From Marivivens donghaensis (GTDB lineage Bacteria > Pseudomonadota > Alphaproteobacteria > Rhodobacterales > Rhodobacteraceae), in contig NZ_JALNPR010000001.1 in NCBI RefSeq assembly GCF_023541015.1, forward strand, positions 434,001-498,000: DNA of 64,000 bases. The letters are read 5' to 3'. The notes below the pieces were generated by a model. The model made no database searches. It was not told the DNA's origin and saw nothing but the letters and a program-made list of their open reading frames with translations. Positions 55,297 to 64,000 of this stretch are shown one piece after another. The position numbers and the translations under genes were made by a program. Position 1 is the stretch's first letter, and each line of letters begins with the position of its first letter.

Positions 55297-55350
55297 TGTC
55301 CAGTTAGGACCAAAGGATGCCCGCGACCAGAATAGGGGGATTCGCAGCCT

Positions 55351-56595
55351 ATGAGACGCTATTCAGTATTTGCCGTCGCCCGCGAGGGTCTACGCTATCA
55401 CACAGGATGGGAGCGTGCTTGGCGTTCGCCCCAGCCGAAGAAGAAATACGATGTGATCATCGTTGGTGCGGGTGGCCACGGCCTCGCGACCGCCTATTAC
55501 CTCGGTAAGAATTACGGCATCACCAATGTCGCAATTATCGAAAAAGGCTGGCTCGGCGGTGGTAACACAGGTCGTAACACCACGATCATCCGTTCGAACT
55601 ACCTGCAGGACCCCTCTGCGGCGATCTACGACAAGGCTCTCAAGCTCTATGAGAACCTGTCCCAAGATCTGAACTACAACGTCATGTTTTCGCCCCGTGG
55701 TCTGATCATGCTCGCGCAGACCCACCACGAGGTGCGCGGCTATCAGCGGACCGTTATGGCGAACCAACTGCAGGGCGTTGCGACGGAGTGGGTGACCCCT
55801 GAGCAGCTGAAAAAGCTGGTCCCGATCATCAACATTCATGGCCCGCGCTATCCTGTCATGGGTGGCCTCTACCAGAAACGCGGCGGCACAGCCCGTCACG
55901 ATGCGGTGGCGTGGGGCTATGCGCGTGCCTGTTCCGACATGGGCATGGACGTCATCCAGCAGTGCGAAGTCAAAGGTGTCCGCACCGAAGGCGGCAAGGT
56001 TGTTGGCGTCTTGACCACCAAAGGCGACATTGACTGCGATAAGTTGGGCATGGTCGTTGCGGGTCACACCTCGGTTCTGGCCGAAATGGCTGGCTTCCGT
56101 CTGCCGATTGAATCGGTTGCTCTGCAGGCTCTCGTCTCCGAGCCGATCAAGCCTTGCATGGACGTTGTCGTTATGGCGAACACCGTTCACGGCTACATGT
56201 CCCAGTCGGACAAGGGTGAGATGGTGATCGGTGGTGGCACCGACAGCTTCAACAACTACACACAGCGCGGCAGCTTCCACCACATCGAGGAAACCGTTCG
56301 CGCGCTCGTCGAAACCTTCCCGATGGTCAGCCGTCTGAAGATGCTGCGCCAGTGGGGTGGTATCGTGGATATGACTGGTGACCGTTCGCCGATCCTGTCG
56401 AAAACCCCTGTGGATGGCATTTTCGTCAACTGCGGTTGGGGCACCGGCGGCTTTAAGGCGATCCCGGGCTCTGGTTGGGCGATGGCGGAACTGATGGCCA
56501 AAGGTCACAGCCCGCTGACGCAAGAATTTGATATGTTCCGCTTCCGCGAAGGCAAATTCATCGATGAATCTGTCGCCGCTGGCGTGGCGCACTAA
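55351..56595 (+). CDS. soxB: Sarcosine oxidase beta subunit
   Basis: A 414-residue flavoprotein subunit that oxidises sarcosine. The FAD-binding VGAGGHGLATAYYLG is at residues 38-52, and the covalent FMN histidine is His183 in GGTARHDAVAWGY. The pattern AIIEKGWLGGGNTGRNTT is typical of heterotetrameric enzymes. AGGGGG lies upstream of ATG 55351. The soxBDAG order matches known operons. This is sarcosine oxidase, not the sulfur-oxidation Sox system. Confidence 0.95.
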   Translation: MRRYSVFAVAREGLRYHTGWERAWRSPQPKKKYDVIIVGAGGHGLATAYYLGKNYGITNVAIIEKGWLGGGNTGRNTTIIRSNYLQDPSAAIYDKALKLYENLSQDLNYNVMFSPRGLIMLAQTHHEVRGYQRTVMANQLQGVATEWVTPEQLKKLVPIINIHGPRYPVMGGLYQKRGGTARHDAVAWGYARACSDMGMDVIQQCEVKGVRTEGGKVVGVLTTKGDIDCDKLGMVVAGHTSVLAEMAGFRLPIESVALQALVSEPIKPCMDVVVMANTVHGYMSQSDKGEMVIGGGTDSFNNYTQRGSFHHIEETVRALVETFPMVSRLKMLRQWGGIVDMTGDRSPILSKTPVDGIFVNCGWGTGGFKAIPGSGWAMAELMAKGHSPLTQEFDMFRFREGKFIDESVAAGVAH

Positions 56596-56607
56596 GGAGG
56601 GAAGACG

Positions 56608-56937
56608 ATGCTTTTATTGCAGTGTCCCTATTGCGGCGTGAATGCCGAAGAGACTGAACTGGCCGCTGGCGGCGAAGCGCACCTGAAGCGCGCGACCGTT
56701 GGTGACAGCGATGAGGCTTTTGAAGGCTACCTCTTTATGCGTGAAAACAAAAAAGGCGTACATCTGGAACGCTGGCGTCATGCCTATGGCTGCGGGAAGT
56801 GGTTCCTTGCAGCGCGGGATACCGCCACGCTCGAGGTGTTCGGGACCTATCCGGCCCAGACCACCGAACCGCCTGCGGATGTGACTGAAAACATCCGTGC
56901 AAAGTATCCCGACTGGTCGTGGAAGGAAACCGCATGA
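56608..56937 (+). CDS. soxD: Sarcosine oxidase delta subunit
   Basis: A 109-residue zinc-binding subunit. Cys6 and Cys9 in CPYCG and His58 and Cys62 in WRHAYGCGKWF form the conserved zinc site. AGGAGGGAAG precedes the ATG. Its TGA overlaps the soxA ATG (ATGA). Confidence 0.94.
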   Translation: MLLLQCPYCGVNAEETELAAGGEAHLKRATVGDSDEAFEGYLFMRENKKGVHLERWRHAYGCGKWFLAARDTATLEVFGTYPAQTTEPPADVTENIRAKYPDWSWKETA

Positions 56938-59897
56938 GCACCCGTCTGGCAAATTCCGGTCGTCTGATCGACCGTTCGAAACCTGTCGAATTCAAATTCA
57001 ACGGTAAGCGTTTCAAAGGCTACGAGGGCGACACGCTCGCGTCTGCTTTGTTCGCAAACGACCAGATGATGGTTGGCCGTTCGTTCAAATACCACAGACC
57101 GCGTGGTGTTGTGGCTTCTGGCGCAGAAGAGCCGAACGCGCTCTTTAACATGGGCGAGGGCGGTCGGTTTGAACCGAACCAACGCGCCACCACACAGGAA
57201 CTGTTTGACGGTCTGACGATCCGTTCGCAAAACCACTGGCCGAGCCTTGAGTTCGACATCGGTGCTGTGAACCAGTTGTTCGCCCGTTGGCTGCCTGCTG
57301 GCTTCTACTACAAAATGTTCATCCACCCGCGTCCGTTCTGGAAGCACGTCTATGAACCCTTCATCCGCCAATCGGCTGGTCTGGGTCAGGTGCCGCAGGA
57401 AAAAGACGCGGATACCTACGAACATTTCTACTACTTCTGTGACGTGCTGGTTGTCGGTGGCGGTATCGCTGGTCTGGCGGCTGCACTGAAAGAAGGTCAA
57501 GCCGGCAAGAAGGTTCTGCTTCTTGAACAAACCGCTGACTTTGGTGGTCGTGCTGTTGTCGATGGCGTCGAAATCGACGGCAAGTCGGCAGAGGCTTGGG
57601 TGCAGGACACGCTCGCAGCGCTGAACGCGATGCCGAATGTCACAGTGCGTAACCGCAATATGGCGTCGGGCGTTTACGACCACGGCTATGTTCTGGGTTA
57701 CGAGCGTCTGACGGACCATCTGTCCGACAAATCAGGTCCGCGTCACCGCCTGTGGCGCATCCGTGCTGGTCACATCATCACAGCTACTGGCGCGATTGAA
57801 CGTCCGCTGTCCTTTGCTGGCAACGATATTCCAGGCGTCCTCTTGGCCGCTGCGGTGCGTGACTACGTAGTGAACTGGGGCGTGTCGGTCGGTGATCGCA
57901 CCGTTGTTGTCACCAACAACGACGACGCATACCGCACTGCAATCATTCTAAAAAACGCGGGCCTCGCTGTTCCTGCGATCATTGACGCTCGCGCTTCTGG
58001 CGCTGGCCCAATCGCGGCTGAAGTTGAAAAGCTCGGTATTCGCGTGCTCAAAGGCAAAGCGATCGCCAAGGTCAAAGGCAAAACCCGCGTCACTGGCGTG
58101 AAGGTCTGTCTGCAAGCGGGCGAAGGTTCGGTCATCGAAGAGATCGCATGTGATTGCGTCGCGATGTCGGGTGGCTGGTCGCCTGTTGTGCACCTCTGGT
58201 CGCACTGTGGTGGCAAACTGAACTGGGACGAAGACCTCGCGATGTTCCGCCCCGATCCGTCCCGCGCCCCGACAGGTGCCGACGGTAAGGCATTCGTCAG
58301 CACCGTTGGGTCGGCCTCTGGCTATCTCAGCACTGCTGATGTTCTCAAAGATGCGGGCCTTGAGGTTACCACGAACGAGGTTGCAGCGGCTCCGCTCGAA
58401 CCTGTTTGGCTGATGCCGCAGGGCGCTGGTCCAAAACTGCGCATGAAAGCATGGCTCGACTATCAGAACGACGTTAAGGTCTCTGACGTTCAGCTCGCTG
58501 CACGCGAAGGTTATGAATCCGTTGAACATACAAAGCGTTACACCACGCTTGGTATGGCGACCGATCAGGGTAAACTGTCGAACATCAACGGTCTGGCTAT
58601 CCTGTCCAAATCGCTCGATGCGTCGATCCCGAACGTGGGCACCACGACCTTCCGTCCGCCGTACACGCCGATTTCGATGGGCGCAATCACGGGTGCGGCA
58701 CGCGACGAGTTGTTCCAGCCGATCCACAAAACCCCGATGTTCGATTGGCATGACGCCAATGGTGCGGATTGGGAACCTGTGGGCCACTGGCGCCGGACCT
58801 ATGCTTATGTCCGCAACGGTGAAACGGTGCATGATGCGGTCAACCGCGAGATCCTGAACGTTCGTGAAAACGTGGGCACGCTGGATGCGTCGACCCTCGG
58901 TAAGATCATCGTGAAGGGGCCGGATGCGGGCAAATTCCTCGATATGCTCTACACCAACATGATGAGCACTCTGGGCGTTGGCAAATGCCGCTACGGTCTG
59001 ATGTGTAACGAAAACGGCTTCCTTTCGGACGACGGCGTTGTTGTACGTCTGGCTGAGGATACATGGCTCTGCCACACCACCACGGGCGGTGCGGACCGTA
59101 TCCACGGTTGGATGGAAGACTGGCTTCAGTGCGAATGGTGGGACTGGAAAGTCTACACCGCAAACGTGACCGAACAATTCGCGCAGATCGCGGTTGCTGG
59201 TCCCAAGGCACGCCAGCTCTTGGAAAAACTGGGCGGCAACATGGACCTTTCCAAAGAGGGCTTCCCGTTCATGACCTACGTCGAGGGCAAGCTGGGCGAG
59301 TTCGATGCACGGATCTTCCGTATCTCGTTCTCGGGCGAATTGTCCTACGAAGTCTCGGTTCCTGCATCCCAAGGTGCGGCCCTCTGGGCGGCGCTGCAAG
59401 AGGCGGGCAAGGACCTCGGCGTGATGCCTTATGGTACCGAAGCGATGCACATCCTTCGTGCTGAGAAGGGCTTTATCATGATCGGCGACGAAACCGACGG
59501 CACGATTATCCCGCAAGACCTCAACCTTCAGTGGGCGATTTCCAAGAAGAAAGAGGACTATCTGGGTAAACGCGCGCAAGAGCGGTCGTTCATGGCGTCG
59601 CCTGATCGCTGGAAACTGGTTGGTCTGGAAACACTCGACGGGTCGGTCATTCCTGACGGCTCATACGTGCCTGCACCCGGGTATAACCCCAACGGCCAGC
59701 GCAACGTTCAGGGGCGTGTCACCTCGACCTATTATTCGCCAACGCTCAAGCGTGGCATCGCGATGGGTCTGGTTAAACACGGTCCAGATCGCATGGGTGA
59801 AGTGATCGAGTTCAACCGCGAAGATGGCACCATGGTTAAGGCAAAGATTGTCGATCCGGTGTTCTACGACAAAGACGGGGAGAAGCAGAATGTCTAA
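56934..59897 (+). CDS. soxA: Sarcosine oxidase alpha subunit
   Basis: A 987-residue subunit holding NAD+ and the folate-binding aminomethyltransferase-like domain. The N-terminal 2Fe-2S-like domain (about 10-95, KFNGKRFKGYEGDTLASAL) is followed by a NAD-binding segment VVGGGIAGLAAALKEGQ (starting about residue 172). The C-terminal GcvT-like domain begins near residue 615 (PMFDWHDANGADWEPVGHWR) and binds tetrahydrofolate, which takes up the one-carbon unit. ATG 56934 is chosen over the frame start five codons earlier. Confidence 0.95.
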   Translation: MSTRLANSGRLIDRSKPVEFKFNGKRFKGYEGDTLASALFANDQMMVGRSFKYHRPRGVVASGAEEPNALFNMGEGGRFEPNQRATTQELFDGLTIRSQNHWPSLEFDIGAVNQLFARWLPAGFYYKMFIHPRPFWKHVYEPFIRQSAGLGQVPQEKDADTYEHFYYFCDVLVVGGGIAGLAAALKEGQAGKKVLLLEQTADFGGRAVVDGVEIDGKSAEAWVQDTLAALNAMPNVTVRNRNMASGVYDHGYVLGYERLTDHLSDKSGPRHRLWRIRAGHIITATGAIERPLSFAGNDIPGVLLAAAVRDYVVNWGVSVGDRTVVVTNNDDAYRTAIILKNAGLAVPAIIDARASGAGPIAAEVEKLGIRVLKGKAIAKVKGKTRVTGVKVCLQAGEGSVIEEIACDCVAMSGGWSPVVHLWSHCGGKLNWDEDLAMFRPDPSRAPTGADGKAFVSTVGSASGYLSTADVLKDAGLEVTTNEVAAAPLEPVWLMPQGAGPKLRMKAWLDYQNDVKVSDVQLAAREGYESVEHTKRYTTLGMATDQGKLSNINGLAILSKSLDASIPNVGTTTFRPPYTPISMGAITGAARDELFQPIHKTPMFDWHDANGADWEPVGHWRRTYAYVRNGETVHDAVNREILNVRENVGTLDASTLGKIIVKGPDAGKFLDMLYTNMMSTLGVGKCRYGLMCNENGFLSDDGVVVRLAEDTWLCHTTTGGADRIHGWMEDWLQCEWWDWKVYTANVTEQFAQIAVAGPKARQLLEKLGGNMDLSKEGFPFMTYVEGKLGEFDARIFRISFSGELSYEVSVPASQGAALWAALQEAGKDLGVMPYGTEAMHILRAEKGFIMIGDETDGTIIPQDLNLQWAISKKKEDYLGKRAQERSFMASPDRWKLVGLETLDGSVIPDGSYVPAPGYNPNGQRNVQGRVTSTYYSPTLKRGIAMGLVKHGPDRMGEVIEFNREDGTMVKAKIVDPVFYDKDGEKQNV

Positions 59898-60453
59898 TGC
59901 TGTCAGCGCCTTGAACGGCAAAACTGCGACCGGCCCTGTAACGGTCCAAGAGCTGGGCCTGACCGGCATGGTCACCCTGCGCGGCGATTTTGAGGACGAA
60001 GGCTTTGCGGCTGCGGTAACGCAGCTGACAGGTCTGCAAATCCCCGACGTGCGTCAGTTCCAGACCGATGGCGTGAAAACCGTCCTCTGGATGTCGCCCG
60101 ACGAACTGCTCGTTGTTCTGCCCTATACAGAGGTGAATGCCTTTGTTACGGCGATGAACGATGCGCTGGCGGGATCGCATTACCTCGTGGCGAATGTGTC
60201 TGATGCGCGCGCGATTTTTAGCGTGTCGGGCGAGTTCGCGACCGAAGTTCTGGGCAAAAACGCGCCCGTCGATTTCGAAGCATCGCAGTTTGTTGCAGGT
60301 ATGGTGCGCCGCTCCCGCGTAGGGCAGGTGGCAGCGGCCTATTGGAAACTCGACGACGGTAGCTTCCGCGTCGTGTGCTTCCGCTCTGTTGCTGAATACG
60401 TGTTCGGCCTGATCGCAACTTCGGCCACAGCTGGCCCAGTTGGCGTTTACTAA
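59890..60453 (+). CDS. soxG: Sarcosine oxidase gamma subunit
   Basis: A 187-residue subunit related to the C-terminal part of aminomethyltransferases. It begins MSNAVSALNGKTATGPVTVQEL; the central KTVLWMSPDELLVVLPY and the C-terminal SFRVVCFRSVAEYVFGLIAT are family-typical. It overlaps soxA by eight bases, so it is translationally coupled. No glyA or folate gene follows. The next gene is on the opposite strand. Confidence 0.93.
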   Translation: MSNAVSALNGKTATGPVTVQELGLTGMVTLRGDFEDEGFAAAVTQLTGLQIPDVRQFQTDGVKTVLWMSPDELLVVLPYTEVNAFVTAMNDALAGSHYLVANVSDARAIFSVSGEFATEVLGKNAPVDFEASQFVAGMVRRSRVGQVAAAYWKLDDGSFRVVCFRSVAEYVFGLIATSATAGPVGVY

Positions 60454-60455
60454 AA

Positions 60456-61412
60456 TCAGACGTCGGGGGGGAGCTTAACCAGCCCCTCCCGCTCTGCCTT
60501 TTCCAGTGCATCGAGCCGCTGACGGAACCGCGGCGCAGGCATGCGCGACAACACATTCCGACACAGCAGTGCAGTCAGGTAAGGGCGGTCCAATGCGACC
60601 AGCTCTGCCAAAAGCCCACGCAGGTACCCACCATGGTTACGGCGTGCCCGCATGAGCGTCCCGAACCCTTCGTCGGTGGGGGTGCCAGCGGCGACTTGGG
60701 CCAAGAGTTTCTTGAGAATTCCCATCTCGATAAAGGCGCGGCGCAGGTCGATGCCGAACATCCGCACGCGGTGATGGGTGACATTTGGGCCCTCAAACAT
60801 CGCAGCATGTAGAGCGTCTAGTTCTGAAGAGCTATCATAGAGGATCGTCACATCCTCTGCCGCCTCAACCATATAAGGCGCGTAGCCGTAGCGTTCGATG
60901 AAATCGAGCTTCTTCGCCTGCGGGAAACGGTCGTCCCAGCGGGTCACATCGGGCGACAGCGTTGCTTGGGGATTGAGGGCGAGGACCTTTGCACCAGGGG
61001 CGCAGACCGAATAGGCGCAGGCGGCATACCCACCGGGGCCAGCGCCAAAAAAGATCACCTGATCGAAGTCGTCAAAGAAGTAATCATCGAGGAGTTCGTC
61101 AAAGAACGCATAGACATCGTCATGGCGGAACCACGTATCACCGACGGAAAACAGGCCGAGGTGCGACCAACCGTTTTCAATCACATAGTCCCAGCCCAGA
61201 GGACGCCCATCGGTTAAACCTTCCATCGCGGTTTCCGCGCTTTCAAAGGTAACAAAGAGCGTCGATCCCGCCTCAACAAAGGTGCTGAAATGTTTGTCGC
61301 CGATTGCCTGAAACTGGCCAATGTCATTGCTGATCTTTTCGACCTTCGCGCGCCATGCGGCAAAGTCCAATCCAGTCAGAGGATCACGCAGTTTCTGGTT
61401 ATTGCGGTGCAC
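60456..61412 (-). CDS. Unassigned alpha/beta-fold protein (often labelled phosphoadenosine phosphosulfate reductase)
   Basis: A 318-residue protein starting at GTG 61412, with AAGGTGG upstream. From memory, close Rhodobacteraceae relatives carry the name PAPS reductase, but the cysteine and PP-loop motifs of that enzyme are absent. The central QVIFFGAGPGGYAACAYSV followed by ALNPQATLSPD looks like the nucleophile elbow of alpha/beta hydrolases with Gly (about residue 125) replacing Ser. The real function is unknown; polysaccharide-related functions have been seen for similar folds. It diverges from the glycosyltransferase gene. Confidence 0.6.
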   Translation of the reverse strand: MHRNNQKLRDPLTGLDFAAWRAKVEKISNDIGQFQAIGDKHFSTFVEAGSTLFVTFESAETAMEGLTDGRPLGWDYVIENGWSHLGLFSVGDTWFRHDDVYAFFDELLDDYFFDDFDQVIFFGAGPGGYAACAYSVCAPGAKVLALNPQATLSPDVTRWDDRFPQAKKLDFIERYGYAPYMVEAAEDVTILYDSSSELDALHAAMFEGPNVTHHRVRMFGIDLRRAFIEMGILKKLLAQVAAGTPTDEGFGTLMRARRNHGGYLRGLLAELVALDRPYLTALLCRNVLSRMPAPRFRQRLDALEKAEREGLVKLPPDV

Positions 61413-61657
61413 GACAGACCCACCTTTATTCAAACGTCTCAAACATACTATCCCCCGCTGGTGACGGGGCCTTTGGGCGGACACTAGGCTCGGTTTAAGG
61501 CCATAACCAGAAGAAATCTGGGCATTTTGTGCCACAATTCAGCTATTTTTGGTCACATCGCTCGTCAAAATCGGGGTCTGTTGGGGCAAACGCTGGAAAG
61601 GGGATACAGCTTTGACTAGAGTTGCCGTAATAGAAAACGAAAAGGCATCGACCACAG
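61413..61657. other. Gene-free intergenic stretch
   Basis: The largest gap in the window (245 bases) between two divergent genes. I see a small GC hairpin-like CCCCCGC-TGGTGAC-GGGG and a TTGACT without a well-spaced -10. No ORF, RNA or clear operator is evident. Confidence 0.4.
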
Positions 61658-63949
61658 GTGCCTGTGATTAAACGACGCGCGGGGCAGACGGGACAGATGG
61701 CAGGCAAGGTTCATTACCGTAATCTACACGGCATGATTGCAAATGGCATCGCCTTGATCGATGCGGTGCGCGTGCCGTCGGAAAACTCGGAAAACCTCGT
61801 CACGTTGTATTTCCGCGCGGATGCGCCGATGGATCGTATCGGGTTGCCGCGCGGCACCGAAGTGCTGTCTCAGGTCACCATTGGCGGCTGCCCGATCGTC
61901 AAACTGCGTCTGCCAGAGGGTGTCCCATTGCGCGTCGGATTTGGCGGCGCGGTGGCTGATATCACGCCTGCTGATCCAGAACTGACGATCTTTGCGGGGA
62001 CGAATGCGCTCGCCGCGATCCGAAACGGGGAAACAGCGGCGACGGTGCTGCGCTGGCTAGAGTTCAACGCCGAACATCAGGGCGTTGAAACGGCGGTGAT
62101 CCTTGATCGGGATCGTCTGGGCGATAGCCTAGAGTTCGATGAGGCATTTCTGGCAGGGCTGGCCGCGATGGAGGCCGATGTTGAGGTCGTGATCCTTCGT
62201 TCGCCCACGCCCTTGGGCAAGCTCGACCTCCCCGATGAGAGCCACCCGTTCTGCGCGCCTGGTGCACCCGGCAAGGATCGGATGGAGATCCCAGCCGCTG
62301 ACACTTGGAAATCGCCTTTGGGCGCGATGCATGCCTATGAAATCATTCGCGAACGGTTCCTCGGCTCTGCGCGGGCGGTGGCGAACATTGATGTGTTCGA
62401 TCTGATCACCGACACCGGCGAGGGCACGATTTTCGACCGTGCGGTTGCGTCTGAAACGGGGGCAATCCCGATGCTCGGCACGCAGGCCTATCCGTGGCGC
62501 GTGCGCAATGACGAACCGATCCGCTTTGCCGATCATATCTGCGTTCAGTTCGACGCCGAAGCCCCGCGCCGTCGTTGGTGCATTGCGCCATCAAAGGCCG
62601 CAGCGAATGCCGTTTGGCGGATGAACCGCATCGGCAACGTCGCGATGCAAGACGCTGACGCGGCAACGTTTTACCGTTTCATGAACCTGCGTCACCGCGC
62701 CGATGCGGTGTCCCTGATCATCCCCAAAAGCTCTCTGGTTGAGGACGACCGACTGTTGGCTCTGGCCGAGACAGAGTTCGACCACAAACCCGTCCGTGTC
62801 CCCGAAAAATCGCATAAATCGCAAGAACCGCAAAAGGGCCGCCGTGCCATCGTCACCACGATGAAAAATGAAGGTCCGTTTATTCTAGAATGGCTCGCCT
62901 ATCACCGCGTGATCGGGTTCGACAGCTTTCTGGTTTATACAAACGACTGTTCGGACGGGACAGAGACGTTTTTCGATCTATTGCAGGAAAAAGGCTATGT
63001 GCAGCACCGCGATAACCCATTTCGGGAAAGCGGGCTAAAGCCGCAGCACGCGGCGCTTGCCGCTGCGGGCAACGAGCCGATCATCACAGAGGCGACTTGG
63101 GCCGTTTGTATCGACGTGGACGAGTTCGTTGACATTAAGGTGGGCGACGGCACGCTCGACGCGCTCTTTGCGGCGGTGCCTGATGCCAACCTGATTTCAA
63201 TGACGTGGCGGCTGTTCGGGAATGCCGATGTCGCGGATTTCACTGACGATCTGATCATTCGGAATTTCACCCGATGCGCACCAGAGTTTTCGCCGAAACC
63301 GCACCAAGCCTGGGGGTTCAAGACCCTGTTCCAGAATACGGGCATCTTTAAGAAGCTCGGCGTGCACAGACCCAAGGGGCTGAATTCCCAGCTGGTCGAT
63401 CATGTGAATTGGGTGAACGGGTCGGGCAAAAACCTACCCGAGAACATGTATCGCAACGCGTGGCGGTCGACGATGGCGACCTATGGCTATGACCTCGTGC
63501 AGTTGAACCACTACGCTGTGCGCTCGGCTGAAAGTTTCCTTGTAAAACGGGACCGTGGGCGGGTGAACCATGTGGACCGCGATCAGGGCCTCGCCTATTG
63601 GTTCCGCATGAACAACAACGCGGTCGAAGAGACGTCGATCCAACGGATGATACCGCGCGTTGAGGCAGAAATGGCGCGCATGTTGGCTGATCCCGATATT
63701 AAGGCTGCGCATGAGTATTCTGTCCGCAAGCACCGCGAAAAGATCGACGAGCTACGCGCTACAGAGAACTATTCGAACTTCTTTGAAGAGCTGAAAAGCG
63801 AACGTATGCGTCGTCTGGCACGGCTCCATGGGCATTTTGGCGCGAACGTTTTCCTCACGGGGCCGACCTGTGTGCCCGACGAGGTGGCGTTCCGTGATCC
63901 CGAGGAAGAGTTCTTTTTCACCGTCGAGGCGGGAGAAACGCAGCACTAG
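61658..63949 (+). CDS. Large glycosyltransferase family 2 protein with an unknown N-terminal domain
   Basis: A 763-residue protein. Residues from about 396 form a glycosyltransferase of the Glyco_tranf_2_4 type: AIVTTMKNEGPFILEWLAYH begins the Rossmann-like core, VYTNDCSDGTE follows, and the metal-binding acidic motif is DVDEF (Asp486, Asp488). The tail includes HYAVRSAESFLVKRDRGRVNH. The N-terminal part (about 1-380) has no recognised domain. The start is uncertain: GTG 61658 or ATG 61697, without a convincing Shine-Dalgarno for either. It is the last gene before the window edge. The likely role is exopolysaccharide or capsule synthesis. Confidence 0.75.
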   Translation: MPVIKRRAGQTGQMAGKVHYRNLHGMIANGIALIDAVRVPSENSENLVTLYFRADAPMDRIGLPRGTEVLSQVTIGGCPIVKLRLPEGVPLRVGFGGAVADITPADPELTIFAGTNALAAIRNGETAATVLRWLEFNAEHQGVETAVILDRDRLGDSLEFDEAFLAGLAAMEADVEVVILRSPTPLGKLDLPDESHPFCAPGAPGKDRMEIPAADTWKSPLGAMHAYEIIRERFLGSARAVANIDVFDLITDTGEGTIFDRAVASETGAIPMLGTQAYPWRVRNDEPIRFADHICVQFDAEAPRRRWCIAPSKAAANAVWRMNRIGNVAMQDADAATFYRFMNLRHRADAVSLIIPKSSLVEDDRLLALAETEFDHKPVRVPEKSHKSQEPQKGRRAIVTTMKNEGPFILEWLAYHRVIGFDSFLVYTNDCSDGTETFFDLLQEKGYVQHRDNPFRESGLKPQHAALAAAGNEPIITEATWAVCIDVDEFVDIKVGDGTLDALFAAVPDANLISMTWRLFGNADVADFTDDLIIRNFTRCAPEFSPKPHQAWGFKTLFQNTGIFKKLGVHRPKGLNSQLVDHVNWVNGSGKNLPENMYRNAWRSTMATYGYDLVQLNHYAVRSAESFLVKRDRGRVNHVDRDQGLAYWFRMNNNAVEETSIQRMIPRVEAEMARMLADPDIKAAHEYSVRKHREKIDELRATENYSNFFEELKSERMRRLARLHGHFGANVFLTGPTCVPDEVAFRDPEEEFFFTVEAGETQH

Positions 63950-64000
63950 TCTGTTAAATTTAATGGTTTTTACACGTAGAATGTTTAATTTCCTAAACCT
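63950..64000. other. AT-rich end of the window
   Basis: Fifty-one bases after the glycosyltransferase stop, AT-rich with TTAAATTTAA. No feature can be supported. Confidence 0.3.

Noticed and set aside
57948-59579. 543-codon open frame antisense to soxA
   Set aside because: Shadow frame; no start context and no recognisable domain.
55351-60453. Interpretation as thiosulfate-oxidising Sox genes
   Set aside because: The FAD/FMN, zinc and aminomethyltransferase motifs identify heterotetrameric sarcosine oxidase.
60456-61412. Phosphoadenosine phosphosulfate reductase label
   Set aside because: The PP-loop and the C-terminal catalytic cysteine motif of CysH are absent.

Overview
The window is a typical chromosome segment of an alphaproteobacterium of the order Rhodobacterales, most likely the roseobacter group. 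The evidence is high-GC coding sequence, the gene neighbourhoods (hdaA next to ppk, a phaZ/phaC-phaP-phaR cluster, ccmI, soxBDAG sarcosine oxidase, ThyX), and an imuA-imuB-dnaE2 cassette behind the alphaproteobacterial LexA box GTTC-N7-GTTC. This placement is by recall of gene families, not by a search. I see no rRNA, tRNA, CRISPR array, transposase, integrase or phage gene. Genes are tightly packed and no gene-free gap exceeds 300 bases. The largest gaps are 61413-61657, 2133-2359, 55126-55350 and 20702-20920.

Layout. 1-6.7 kb: start of ppk, hdaA, a PerM-like permease, proS, the lolC/lolD lipoprotein-release transporter, a YdcZ transporter and a lipoprotein cytochrome c. 6.7-7.5 kb: one AT-rich gene for a trypsin-like protein, which looks imported. 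7.5-17.2 kb: parE, a DUF2867 protein, a LysR regulator with a DUF2461 protein, a MATE exporter, an aspartate aminotransferase, a HTH regulator with sdhE, a MarR-type regulator, a DUF1194 protein and gloA. 17.3-19.6 kb: a surface-lipoprotein pair (Slam-like outer-membrane barrel plus its probable lipoprotein cargo). 19.8-26.3 kb: thyX, a short BLUF photoreceptor, a cold-shock protein, an ArsC/Spx-like protein, thrS and two alpha/beta hydrolases, one without its catalytic serine. 26.4-30.9 kb: polyhydroxyalkanoate genes phaZ, phaC, phaP and phaR, with PhaR-type operators placed between the -35 and -10 boxes of phaP. 30.9-41.1 kb: a membrane transporter, a LysR regulator, the SOS mutagenesis cassette dnaE2-imuB-imuA, glycerate kinase and a zinc alcohol dehydrogenase. 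41.2-45.4 kb: an RND efflux pump with its adaptor. 45.5-48.6 kb: an arsenate operon (ArsR-ArsC fusion, gap, arsJ). 48.7-55.1 kb: a DODA-type dioxygenase with a divergent LysR regulator, dusA, a TSUP exporter with an oxygenase-like partner, a DUF1289 protein, ruvX and ccmI. 55.3-60.5 kb: heterotetrameric sarcosine oxidase soxB-soxD-soxA-soxG. 60.5-64 kb: an unassigned Rhodobacteraceae-type protein and a large two-part glycosyltransferase.

How genes work together. PhaC makes and PhaZ breaks down PHA, PhaP coats the granules, and PhaR probably senses the polymer and represses phaP. ImuA, ImuB and DnaE2 form a LexA-controlled mutasome. The arsenate operon makes a self-contained circuit: the fusion can reduce arsenate to the arsenite that its own ArsR half would sense, while GAPDH and ArsJ convert and export arsenate as an organic ester. 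Sarcosine oxidase feeds one-carbon units to tetrahydrofolate.

Points worth a second look: a 61-bp intergenic repeat of two tandem mini-hairpins with conserved loops and covarying stems (2216-2276 and 26284-26344); the AT-rich protease-like gene; the Slam/lipoprotein pair; the ArsR-ArsC fusion whose operator overlaps its own start codon; and the Ser-to-Gly hydrolase.
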